A stretch of DNA of 64,000 bases, from NCBI RefSeq assembly GCF_024171945.1, contig NZ_JAMTCR010000004.1, positions 930,001 through 994,000 on the forward strand, given 5' to 3'. The notes beneath the pieces were generated by a model that was not told the origin of the DNA, made no database searches, and saw nothing but the letters and a program-made list of their open reading frames with translations. The translations under genes were made by a program, and so were the position numbers. The DNA comes from Actinokineospora globicatena (GTDB taxonomy: Bacteria; Actinomycetota; Actinomycetes; Mycobacteriales; Pseudonocardiaceae). Of the stretch, positions 55,451 to 63,280 are shown piece by piece (positions within the stretch are counted from its first letter, which is position 1; every line of letters starts with the position of its first letter).

Positions 55451-56305
55451 GGGGCGCCCCCTTCCGGTGTTCGGTGGACACCCCCGGCCGCGTCCCCGTC
55501 TTCTGCCTGCGGTATAGACCTAACCCCCAGCGACGTTACCTCCCACCAGGTCCCCCACCCCCAAGACACGCCGCCCCAGTCAGGCACACCCAACCCCCGT
55601 GATCCCCGCCCCCAAGCCCTGACAACACCCTCCGCCAGGCACCCCGAACCGTCCCCTCGGCGCGATCACTCGCCCAGGCCCCGCAGCGCCACACCACCGA
55701 GCCGCCGGACAGTGCCGACCAAGCGCTAGTCCCCGTGGCATGAACCGGCCGTCGCTCAGGATCCCGATGACTGGCCCGCTTCGCTCTAGCCCGCCCCACC
55801 GCCGCCGCACCATCGCGCGCCACTGCCCCAGCTTCGAGCCTTTCGGCGCGACGGCCCTGTATCGCCCACCGGTTCGCGTATGGCCCACCGCGCTATGGCC
55901 TCGCTTCGCGAACCTGCCCACCGTGCTTTGGCTTAGCTTCGCGCCCCAGGCCCGCCGCGCCAACGCTCAACCTGGCCAACTTCGTGCACCGCTCCCGTTT
56001 CGCGCACTTGGTCTACCGCGCCACCGCCCCCACATAGCGCTACCGAGCGCGTCAGCCCTACCGCCCCGCTTTGCCCCCGCGCGCCAGCCTCGCCCTACCG
56101 CCCCGCTTAGCGCTATCGAGCCACCCAGCCCCAACGCTCCGCTTCGCGCCCGCGCGCGGTCCCACCCCAGCCCGGCCCCCACCCTCTCCGGGGGGCGTCC
56201 CTGGGCCAGTCTACCGGCACCCCCCGACAGTCGATCTTGAACCAACCCCCGCAGAGATCCACATGTGGATAACTTCTGTCACCCAGAAGACGGAAATATC
56301 GGCGG
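55451..56305. other. 855-bp non-coding region with degenerate repeats and the right 110-bp repeat
   Basis: The first 150 bases are C-rich. From about 55730 to 56150 short blocks recur in loose form: AGCGCTA, CTACCGCCCCGCTT and CGCTTCGCG. The right inverted repeat begins at 56171. The one long + frame (55740-56240) runs into the repeat and is rich in Pro, Arg and Ala with no family match, so I do not call it. Confidence 0.5.
56171..56280 (-). repeat. Right 110-bp inverted repeat
   Basis: It is the reverse-complement partner of 53745-53854. This copy carries TTATCCACATGTGGATCT and CAAGATCGAC on the minus strand. It ends 26 bases from the stop of the DevR-like gene. Confidence 0.9.
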
Positions 56306-56962
56306 TCAACTCCGGTCGGGAGCGATGCCGCGCTGGAGGCGGGTGGCGTAGACCGCTGCCTCGGTTCGGCGGTCGAAGCCGAGTTTGTGCAGGAGGGTGG
56401 AGACGTAGTTCTTCACCGTTTTCTCGGCCAGGTACAGGGCTCCGGCGATCTGGCGGTTGGTCATGCCCTCGGCGATCAGGTCGAGGATCTTGCGTTCCTG
56501 CGGGCTCAGCGTGGCGTAGCGGGGGTCTTCGACGCGGCCCGCGCGGAGGCGGTCGAGGACGGTGGCGGTCACGCCCGCGTCCAGGAGTGAGCCGCCGCCC
56601 GCGAGGGTGCGGACGGCGGAGACGAGGTCGTCGCCGCTGACCTGTTTGAGCATGTAGCCCGCGGCGCCCGCCATGATCGCGCCGAAGAGGGCCTCGTCGT
56701 CGGAGAACGAGGTGAGCATGAGGCAGGCGGGGGGCGGGTCGACGACGGAGCGGACCTCGCGGCAGACCGAGACGCCCTCGCCGTCGGGGAGGCGGACGTC
56801 GAGGATGGCGACCCTGGGGCGGACCGCCGGGATCCTGGCCAGGGCCTGGGCCGCGGTCGCCGCCTCGCCGACCACCTCGATGTCCGGCTCGACCTCGAGC
56901 AGTTGCCGCAGCCCCCGCCGGACCACCTCGTGGTCGTCGAGCACGAACACGGAAATGCTCAT
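56306..56962 (-). CDS. DevR/DosR-like response regulator
   Basis: The 218-residue protein has a receiver domain (acidic pair DDHE, phospho-Asp in AILDVRLPDGEG, Lys in YMLKQVSG). The LuxR HTH (LSPQERKILDLIAEG, NRQIAGALYLAEKTVKNYVS) and a C-terminal helix follow. Length and layout match DevR/DosR. ATG 56960-56962 overlaps the stop of the kinase gene (ATGA), so the pair is one operon. Its likely role is response to low oxygen or redox signals, by homology only. Confidence 0.9.
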   Translation of the reverse strand: MSISVFVLDDHEVVRRGLRQLLEVEPDIEVVGEAATAAQALARIPAVRPRVAILDVRLPDGEGVSVCREVRSVVDPPPACLMLTSFSDDEALFGAIMAGAAGYMLKQVSGDDLVSAVRTLAGGGSLLDAGVTATVLDRLRAGRVEDPRYATLSPQERKILDLIAEGMTNRQIAGALYLAEKTVKNYVSTLLHKLGFDRRTEAAVYATRLQRGIAPDRS

Positions 56963-58800
56963 CCACGCCCCTCCTGGCTCTCGGCGTGCCTGGCCAGCGG
57001 CACGTCCCAGTCGACCCTGGTCCCGCCCACCCCGGGCGAGTCGATCACGCAGTCCCCGTCCCACCGGCGGGCGCGCTGCACCATGTTCGCCAACCCGCCG
57101 CGGTGGGCGATGTCGGCGGGCAACCCGGACCCGTCGTCCTGCACCAGCAACCGCAGCCTGCGCGCGTGCCGGTCGACGGAGACCGTCAGCGCGACGCTGC
57201 CCGCCCCCGCGTGCCGGACGACGTTCGACAGCGCCTCGCGCAACGTCGCCATCAGGTCGAGCGCGACATCGGCGGGCACCACCGAGTCCAGCGGGCCCTC
57301 CAGCCGCACCGTCGGCTCGAAGCCGAGGGTCACCGTCGCCTCGGAGATCGCCCGCAGCACCTCGCCGCGCAGGCTGTAGGGGCCACCGGTGGGCTGCTGC
57401 AACGAGAAGATGCTGCGCCGGATCTCCCGGATGGTCTGGTCGATCTCGGCGACGAACCCGGTCAGCCGCTCCGGCGCGTCCGGGATCGCCGGTGCCCGCT
57501 TGAGCCCCTGCAACCCAAGGCCGATCGCGAACAGCCGCTGGATCACCAGGTCGTGCAGGTCGCGGGCGATGCGGTCGCGCTCCTCGTAGAGCGCCAGCCG
57601 CTGCCGGTCCTGCTGCGCGTCGGCGAAGTCGATGGCCAGCGCGGCGTGCGTGGCGTAGTCGGTGACCATCCGCAGGTCGTCCTCGTCGAAGCGGGGCGCG
57701 CCCTGCTCGCGGGCGATCATCAGCACCCCGCACGGCCGCGCCCCGGCGCTCAGCGGCACGAACACCGCGGGCCCCAGCTCGCTGATCCGGTCCGGCAGCT
57801 GCTGGAACGTCGTCGGCGACCGGGTCAGCGTCGCCTTGGCGACCTCGGTGAGCACCCTGGCCCGCCCGGTCACGAACACGTCGCCGGTGATGCTGTCCAG
57901 TGTGGACACACACTCGCCGGTCAGCTCGTCGGCCAGCACGCCGTCGACCGCGCTCATCCGCAGGTACTCCGGTCCGGCGGGCACCGCGACGAAGGCCAGC
58001 ACCGCGCCCGCGGTCTCCCTGGCCCGGCTGGCGAGCAGGTCCATCCCGGCCGACTCGCACAGGCTGGTCCGCAGCACCGCGGTGACCTCGGTGGTCGCCC
58101 GCAACCAGCGCTCCCGCCGGTGGCTGCGGTCGAAGTGGCGGGCGTTCTCCACCGCCATCCCGGCCGCGGCGGCCAGCGCCACCACGACGTCCTCGTCCTC
58201 CTGGGTGAACGCCCGGCCGTCGACCTTCTCGGTGAGGTAGAGGTTGCCGAACACCTCGCCGCGCACCCGGATCGGCACCCCGAGGAACGAGGTCATCGGC
58301 GGGTGGTTGGCCGGGAACCCGGCGGCGTCCGGGTGCTGCGCCAGGTCAGGCACCCGCAGCGGCTCCGGGTGCTTGATCACCAGCCCCAGCACGCCCTTGC
58401 CGACCGGCGGCGACCCGATCTCGGTCTCGGTGCGCTCGGCCATCCCGGTGTGGGTGAACTCCACCAGGTGGCCGTCTTGCCCGAGCACGCCAAGCGCCCC
58501 GTAGCGGGCACCGGCCAGTTCGCAGCCCGCGGTGACGATGCGGCGCAGCACGTCCGGCAGCGACAGGTCGCTGGCCACCGACAGCACCGCGTCGAGCAGG
58601 TGCCGCATCCGCTCCTGGGAGACCTCCGCGGCGGCGGCGCGGTCGACGAGGCCGCGGAAGAGGTTGTCCCGGTGCGCGGCGGTCACCACGGCGGCCGCGC
58701 GGGCGCCGGGGGCCTGCCGGGCAGGGGTGCCTGCGGACCCGGGCGTGGCCCTGTCCGGGCCGCCCGAGGGGCCCGCGCCAGCCTCCACCACGGCAGTCAC
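56959..58800 (-). CDS. DevS/DosT-like sensor histidine kinase with two GAF domains
   Basis: The protein is about 613 residues. Two GAF domains (about 65-210 and 235-385) precede the HisKA_3 helix with ERDRIARDLHDLVIQRLFAIG and the ATPase (LREALSNVVRHAG, GGLANMVQRAR). The first GAF keeps GFPANHPPMTSFLGVPI, the region that in DevS holds the haem-binding His, so a gas-sensing haem is plausible. GTG 58798-58800 follows GGAGAGAG; an earlier ATG (58920) is open. It is coupled to the regulator. Confidence 0.9.
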   Translation of the reverse strand: MTAVVEAGAGPSGGPDRATPGSAGTPARQAPGARAAAVVTAAHRDNLFRGLVDRAAAAEVSQERMRHLLDAVLSVASDLSLPDVLRRIVTAGCELAGARYGALGVLGQDGHLVEFTHTGMAERTETEIGSPPVGKGVLGLVIKHPEPLRVPDLAQHPDAAGFPANHPPMTSFLGVPIRVRGEVFGNLYLTEKVDGRAFTQEDEDVVVALAAAAGMAVENARHFDRSHRRERWLRATTEVTAVLRTSLCESAGMDLLASRARETAGAVLAFVAVPAGPEYLRMSAVDGVLADELTGECVSTLDSITGDVFVTGRARVLTEVAKATLTRSPTTFQQLPDRISELGPAVFVPLSAGARPCGVLMIAREQGAPRFDEDDLRMVTDYATHAALAIDFADAQQDRQRLALYEERDRIARDLHDLVIQRLFAIGLGLQGLKRAPAIPDAPERLTGFVAEIDQTIREIRRSIFSLQQPTGGPYSLRGEVLRAISEATVTLGFEPTVRLEGPLDSVVPADVALDLMATLREALSNVVRHAGAGSVALTVSVDRHARRLRLLVQDDGSGLPADIAHRGGLANMVQRARRWDGDCVIDSPGVGGTRVDWDVPLARHAESQEGRG

Positions 58801-59245
58801 CGCTCTCTCCGCGCGCCCGTCCCGTCCCGTGTGCGACCGACCACGAACCCGGTGGCGCCCGCGCGGCGGCGCGCCGGGGAAATCCGCGGGTGTGATCGGT
58901 GCGTTGAGCGTCCACGACATTGCGGCACGGCGCAAGGCTGTACGGGCGATGCCCCCGAATTGACCAGCGATGTTGCCGCCTCTCGCCGCGGCGGCGCGGT
59001 TGGTGGCCTTATGGCGGCGCTCACCCCGGGTAGCCGAATGGCGACCCGAGGTGTCGGCCGCGCGCCCGGAAAGGAGGCAGCGCCCCCCGGACGCCGCACC
59101 CCGCGGTGCCGCTCGGTCACCGCCGATACGCGCGGCTGATGGCCTGTTCGGCCCAAATGGCGCAGGCGATTGCGGCCGTCACCATTTCCCGTTATCGCGT
59201 CAGCGCATTGCGGAAATGGGACGAGTCCGACTCCCGCGCCGATCC
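58801..59245. other. Intergenic region of 445 bp upstream of the sensor kinase gene
   Basis: It should contain the promoter of the kinase-regulator operon. I see no gene, no clear DosR box and no strong hairpin. Part of it (about 59130-59230) has lower G+C than the surroundings. Confidence 0.4.
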
Positions 59246-59809
59246 TCAGCCGGTGCCCCGGACAATCCAGCGCAGCGTCCAGCGACCGGGTCCACCACGC
59301 AGCGTGGTGCGCGACAGCGGCGCCACGTCGACCCGCCAGAACGCCGCGGGACCCGCGCCGAGCGCGTGCCCGATGGCCGCCCGCACGACCGCCGGGTGGG
59401 TCACCGCGACGGTGCGCGCCGCGCCGGGGGAGCGGTCGTCGAGCCAGCCGCCGACCCGCCTGGCGAGCTCGGCGAGCGACTCGCCGCCGTGCGGGGCCGA
59501 CTCCGGGTCGGTGAGCCAGCGCGCCATGCCCGCCGGGTCCGCGGCGGCGACCTCGTCGAGCGCCCGGCCGCTCCAGTCGCCGTGGTCGAGGTCGCGCAGC
59601 CGCTCGTCCGGCTCGGCGTCGAGCCCTAGTGCCTCAGCGGTCTGCAAGCAGCGCAACGTCGGCCCCCTCAGGGCGCTGTCGACGTGCCCGAACCCGGGGC
59701 CCGCGCCGGTGATCGCGGTGGGCAGCAACGGTTCGTCGAGCGGGAACCCGGCGGACCTCGTCGCCCTGGTCGCGCCGTGGCAGACCAGCACCACCCGCAG
59801 CGATGACAT
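59246..59809 (-). CDS. Histidine phosphatase family protein
   Basis: The 187-residue protein has the family active-site region VCHGATRATR (RHG reads CHG), DLDHGDWSGR and the second His in VAVTHPAVVRAAIGH. Members near B12 genes include alpha-ribazole phosphatase (CobC). Here the position is divergent from the cobalamin riboswitch and CbtBA, so a link to B12 salvage is likely but unproven. Cys replaces the usual Arg before the catalytic His. Confidence 0.82.
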   Translation of the reverse strand: MSSLRVVLVCHGATRATRSAGFPLDEPLLPTAITGAGPGFGHVDSALRGPTLRCLQTAEALGLDAEPDERLRDLDHGDWSGRALDEVAAADPAGMARWLTDPESAPHGGESLAELARRVGGWLDDRSPGAARTVAVTHPAVVRAAIGHALGAGPAAFWRVDVAPLSRTTLRGGPGRWTLRWIVRGTG

Positions 59810-59848
59810 ATCCCACCCACCAGAACACCGAGTCGATCATGGACCGCG

Positions 59849-59878
59849 TTGACACCGCGTCGCGCGCTGACCTACGTT
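59849..59878 (+). promoter_or_regulatory. Promoter of the CbtBA riboswitch transcript
   Basis: TTGACA (59849-59854) and TACGTT (59873-59878) are separated by 18 bases. This is one of the best -35/-10 pairs in the window and lies just before the riboswitch. Confidence 0.65.
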
Positions 59879-59884
59879 GCCGAA

Positions 59885-60030
59885 TCGACCATGATGGTAG
59901 AAGGAAGCCGGTGGGACTCCGGCACGGCCGCGCCACTGTGACCGGGGACCACCGCCCTACGGGACCCGGCAGTCAGACCCTTCGCCGTCGACCGCTCCAC
60001 CCGTCGGGCCGCGTGAAGCCCCGAGGAGGT
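59885..60030 (+). ncRNA. Cobalamin (AdoCbl) riboswitch
   Basis: The region holds the class core. An AGCCGGTG block is followed by the GACTCCGG pairing partner and the conserved GCCACTGTGA (59933-59942). GGCAGTCAGACCC near 59969-59981 fits the 3' conserved box. It lies directly upstream of CbtB, a cobalt/cobalamin transporter gene, and downstream of a good promoter. B12 would repress expression by hiding the ribosome-binding site (GAGGAGG near 60022). Only the conserved blocks were checked by eye. Confidence 0.88.
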
Positions 60031-60035
60031 TCCCC

Positions 60036-60248
60036 ATGGCGCTAGCCGCTGCCATCCCCACCGCCCTGCCCGTCCCCGCCATCCCGGTGCGGCAGATCCT
60101 GCCGTACGCGGTGTTCGCCGGGATCATCTCGCTGATCGCCCTCTACTTCGTCGGCGCCGAGCAGGGCGCCCTCGCGGTCTTCGAGGGGACCACGGTCCAC
60201 GAGCTGGTCCACGACGCGCGCCACCTGCTGGGCTTCCCGTGCCACTGA
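60036..60248 (+). CDS. cbtB: CbtB, cobalt transporter subunit
   Basis: The 70-residue protein has one transmembrane helix (YAVFAGIISLIALYFVG). The C-terminus is rich in His (HELVHDARHLLGFPCH) as in CbtB, where it binds cobalt. ATG 60036 follows GAGGAGG. It is directly downstream of the cobalamin riboswitch, and overlaps the start of CbtA. Confidence 0.92.
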   Translation: MALAAAIPTALPVPAIPVRQILPYAVFAGIISLIALYFVGAEQGALAVFEGTTVHELVHDARHLLGFPCH

Positions 60249-61057
60249 CCGACACCGAGACCGACGCGCCGCCGGTGGCGGCCACCCTCTCCGTCCGCTC
60301 ACTGCTCGTCTGGGGCCTGCTCGCGGGCCTGGTCGGCGGGCTGCTCGCGTTCGGGTTCGCCTCCGCGTTCGGCGAGCCCTCGGTGGAGCGCTCCATCGCC
60401 ATCGAGGAGGCGGGCTCCGGCGGTCACTCGCACGGCGAGGAGCACGCCACCGGGGACGCGCACGACCACGGCGCACCGGCCGAGGAGGAGGAAGAGGTCG
60501 TCTCGCGCGCCTTCCAGTCCACCGGCGGCCTGGGCATCGGCGCGGTCGCGTACGGCCTGGGCCTCGGCGGCCTGTTCAGCCTCGCCTTCGCGTTCGCCTA
60601 CGGGCGCGTGGGCTCGCTGAGCCCGCGGGCGACCTCGCTCGCGGTGGCCGGCTTGGGCTACCTGGCCGTGGTGCTGGTGCCGTTCCTGACCTACCCGGCC
60701 AACCCGCCCGCCGTGGGCAACCCCGACACCATCGGCGACCGCACCGGCCTGTTCTTCGGGATGGTCGCCATCTCGCTGGCGCTGCTGGTGTCCGCCGTCG
60801 CCACCGCCAGGGCGCTGGCGCCCAGGATCGGCGGCTGGTGGTCCACTGTGGTCGGTGGTGTCGGCTACGCGGTCGTGGTGACCGTGATCGCCAAGCTGCT
60901 GCCCACGTTCCAGGAGGTGCCCGACGGCTTCCCCGGCTCACTGCTGTGGGAGTTCCGGATCGCCTCGCTGGGCACCTCCGCGGTGCTGTGGTCGGGCATC
61001 GGCATCACCTTCGCCGCGTTGCTGCACCGGGGGCTGACCCGCACCCGCGTCGCTTGA
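60239..61057 (+). CDS. cbtA: CbtA, cobalt transporter subunit
   Basis: The 272-residue protein has five or six transmembrane helices and a His/Glu-rich loop (SGGHSHGEEHATGDAHDHG, about 60-80) typical of CbtA. The GTG at 60239 lies inside the end of cbtB, in another frame, so the two are coupled. It imports cobalt for B12 synthesis or a corrinoid; the riboswitch makes this B12-responsive. Confidence 0.92.
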   Translation: MPLTDTETDAPPVAATLSVRSLLVWGLLAGLVGGLLAFGFASAFGEPSVERSIAIEEAGSGGHSHGEEHATGDAHDHGAPAEEEEEVVSRAFQSTGGLGIGAVAYGLGLGGLFSLAFAFAYGRVGSLSPRATSLAVAGLGYLAVVLVPFLTYPANPPAVGNPDTIGDRTGLFFGMVAISLALLVSAVATARALAPRIGGWWSTVVGGVGYAVVVTVIAKLLPTFQEVPDGFPGSLLWEFRIASLGTSAVLWSGIGITFAALLHRGLTRTRVA

Positions 61058-61068
61058 TCGCGTGCTCT

Positions 61069-61103
61069 CCGGCCCCGCCCTCCACTATGGAGGGCGGGGC
61101 CGG
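61069..61103. terminator. Terminator between cbtA and the signal peptidase gene
   Basis: A perfect 15-bp stem (61069-61083 with 61089-61103) with a five-base loop lies between two convergent genes and should serve both. Confidence 0.85.
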
Positions 61104-61111
61104 AGCCATTC

Positions 61112-61714
61112 CTAGGCAGGCCGGAGTTCCGGGGTGTCGCCGATCGCCGCTGGTGGCCAGAGCCGCGTCCACAGCCGGGCCTTGATCCGGTCGGCGGGAA
61201 CCCAGCCGTACTCCCGTGAATCCTCCGACACGGCCGGGTTGTCGCCGACGACCCAGTACTGTCCGGTTGGGACAGACACCTCGGCGTCGACGCCACCGCG
61301 CCCCGTCGACTCGCAGCACTCCCGCGGCGGACGCCCCCACGCGTCACCCGCGCTGGTCACCACCTCCAGCCACGGGCCGGTGCCGCCGGGTTGGACCAGG
61401 ACGCGGCCGTCGGTCACGCGCACGTGGTCCCCAGGGACACCGATGATCCGCTTGACCATCGGCGCCTCGCGCCCGGGTGGCGACAGCACTACGACGTCGA
61501 GCCGCGCGGGGGTGTAGTCGCCCGCGAACGGGTTGGTCAGGACGTGCTCGCCATCGGCCAGCGTCGGTGCCATGCTGCGGCCCTCGACCCGCATCGACAG
61601 CGCGAAACCGAGCCCGGCCGTCGTCGCGACGAGCGCCACCGCGACGCAGAGCGTGATCAGCACCGCCCTCGCCCACCGTGACCGGACCCTCGCGTCCTCG
61701 GGCACGTCGTCCAC
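61112..61714 (-). CDS. lepB: Signal peptidase I
   Basis: The 200-residue protein has one N-terminal transmembrane helix (AVLITLCVAVALVATTAGLGFAL). The catalytic Ser is in EGRSMAPTL and the general-base Lys in MVKRIIGVPGDH. YWVVGDNPAVSEDSREYG is the third conserved box. It cleaves Sec and Tat signal peptides outside the membrane. It ends just after the shared terminator. Confidence 0.9.
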   Translation of the reverse strand: MDDVPEDARVRSRWARAVLITLCVAVALVATTAGLGFALSMRVEGRSMAPTLADGEHVLTNPFAGDYTPARLDVVVLSPPGREAPMVKRIIGVPGDHVRVTDGRVLVQPGGTGPWLEVVTSAGDAWGRPPRECCESTGRGGVDAEVSVPTGQYWVVGDNPAVSEDSREYGWVPADRIKARLWTRLWPPAAIGDTPELRPA

Positions 61715-62212
61715 CTGATCCTCCCCAGCGCCGGTGCTTGGTCCGGTCGGGCGTAACGAAACCCTGCCGAGTGGACCAGGTGAACACCAGGATGCTGCGA
61801 TGTTGCGTAACTGTTACCTGTGGTCAGGGGTAACTCTCCGTAGAGGGAGAAGGTGAATCCGACTCGCCTCTGTAGGGCATCGGCCACGGTCGGTGTTCGA
61901 TCTGACTCAGATTGCGGGTGGTCGCTAACCTGTGTCATGGTATCTGTTACCCGCCGTTACACACGGCGCCCGGTCGGCCGGTCCGGCGGCTCGGACGGGT
62001 GCTTGTGGGCTGGCGCACACCCGGGCACCATCTGCCCACCCACGCAACACGGCGTACCCGATCCCCGCCCGCGGCACGGCGCGCGGCAGCCCCCACCTGG
62101 GCGTTCGCTCACGACGAACGCGGCTGGCGGCTGCCCGGCCGCGGGTGGGGCGCGCCGAGGGGCGGTCGGCGCACTGGGTGCCGGCCGGACGACCTAGGGA
62201 GGCTCGCGTCCA
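61715..62212. promoter_or_regulatory. Divergent regulatory region with GTTAC motifs
   Basis: It separates lepB from the DUF6230 gene. GTAAC/GTTAC occurs six times (about 61752, 61807, 61813, 61829, 61945 and 61956). GTAACTGTTAC at 61807-61817 is a perfect 11-bp palindrome and GTTACC-N10-GGTAAC lies at 61813-61834. ATCTGACTCAGAT (61900-61912) is a 13-bp palindrome that overlaps a candidate -35 CTGACT (61902-61907) paired with TAACCT (61926-61931). From about 61970 the sequence is ordinary high-GC with no gene; it would be a long untranslated leader. Confidence 0.5.
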
Positions 62213-62827
62213 ATGACAGAGGAAGCCAAGACCGCCAAGCGGGGCCGGACCCGGTGGGGCCGCACGGCCCTGGTCGCCGTCCCCGCGATCGGCGTGATCG
62301 GCGCGATCACCGCCGCCATGGCCCAGGGCCTGCTCGCGGCGTCGTTCGCGGTGTCCGGGGTGCCGATCACGCTGACCTCGCAGAGCGTGGCGGGCACCGG
62401 GTTCGCCGGGACCGTCACCAACGCGGGCAGCCAGGGCGTCGCCTACGCGGGGTTCAGCTCGGCGCAGCTGAGCGGCCTGTGCGCGGGCGTCATTCCCAAC
62501 GTCCCGATCGTCGGCCAGGTGACCTTCAAGATCACTGCGGGTGACGACGACCCGGCGACCAAGGAGTTGGCGGCGTCCAACCTGCTGCTCGACGCCAAGA
62601 ACCTCACCGGCGACGGCGAGTTCACCGGTCTGGACCTCGGCGTGGCCAGCAACGCGCTGTCCAAGGGACCGGCGGAGGTGCGCAAGGGCGCGGGTGACTT
62701 CGGCCTGCAGGCCAACACCGCCAACATCTCCGACCTGCGCGCGGACGCCCTGTCGGCGCAGATCGCGGGCAGCTTCAAGCTCGACAACCTCAGCCTCAGC
62801 GTCGTCCCCGGCGCCGCGGGCTGCTGA
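62213..62827 (+). CDS. DUF6230 family exported protein
   Basis: The 204-residue protein has a short basic N-terminus, a hydrophobic helix (LVAVPAIGVIGAITAAMAQGLL) and a beta-rich remainder (TLTSQSVAGTGF, LLLDAKNLTGDG). Its family is unstudied and found in actinobacteria next to DUF6114, as here. It is probably exported or anchored. ATG 62213 follows AGGGAGG. Confidence 0.85.
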   Translation: MTEEAKTAKRGRTRWGRTALVAVPAIGVIGAITAAMAQGLLAASFAVSGVPITLTSQSVAGTGFAGTVTNAGSQGVAYAGFSSAQLSGLCAGVIPNVPIVGQVTFKITAGDDDPATKELAASNLLLDAKNLTGDGEFTGLDLGVASNALSKGPAEVRKGAGDFGLQANTANISDLRADALSAQIAGSFKLDNLSLSVVPGAAGC

Positions 62828-62890
62828 GTCCCCCTGTCCCGGCGGCGGTGTCGAGCCGCCGCCGGGCACCCCGTCCGGAGGAGGTCCACC

Positions 62891-63280
62891 GTGGTTGGCA
62901 GGTTCTGGCGTTCGTTCACCGCGTGGCGGCACACCCGCCCGTTCTGGGGCGGGCTGTTCGTGCTGCTCGGCGCCGTCCCGATCTTCGTGTTGCCGCTCGC
63001 GCCGATCAAGGTGCTGGTGGCCAGCGGCATCGCCGGGGTGTCCGGGCTGCTGCTCGGCTCGATCATGGCGGTGCTGGCGGTCAGCCTCTGGTTCACCCCG
63101 CAGACCCGGGTCGTCGTGGGCCTGATCGCGGTGCTGGTGTCCGTCGCGGCGTTCCCGTTGACCAACCTGGGCGGGTTCTTCATCGGGTCGCTGCTCGGTG
63201 TACTCGGCGGCGCGATGGCCGCGTCGTGGGCGCCGCGCAAGGTCAAGGCGGCCCCCGCTGACGAGCCCGTCGCCGCCTAG
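62891..63280 (+). CDS. DUF6114 membrane protein
   Basis: The 129-residue protein has four transmembrane helices and a charged tail (APRKVKAAPADEP). It pairs with DUF6230 as in other actinobacteria. GTG 62891 follows GGAGGAGG. Its TAG stop is in CTAG, which is also the stop of the convergent cobyrinate synthase gene. Confidence 0.83.
   Translation: MVGRFWRSFTAWRHTRPFWGGLFVLLGAVPIFVLPLAPIKVLVASGIAGVSGLLLGSIMAVLAVSLWFTPQTRVVVGLIAVLVSVAAFPLTNLGGFFIGSLLGVLGGAMAASWAPRKVKAAPADEPVAA

Noticed and set aside
55740..56240. A 166-codon + strand frame in the repeat island
   Set aside because: It runs into the 110-bp repeat, lacks a ribosome-binding site and is Pro/Arg/Ala-rich without a motif.
59214..59236. 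Possible DosR box upstream of the DevS-like gene
   Set aside because: Only a GGGAC-N3-TCC fragment is present; the palindrome is not complete.
61932..62216. A 94-codon + strand frame before the DUF6230 gene
   Set aside because: It is Arg/Ala/Pro-rich without motif and overlaps the start of a clear gene; probably untranslated leader.
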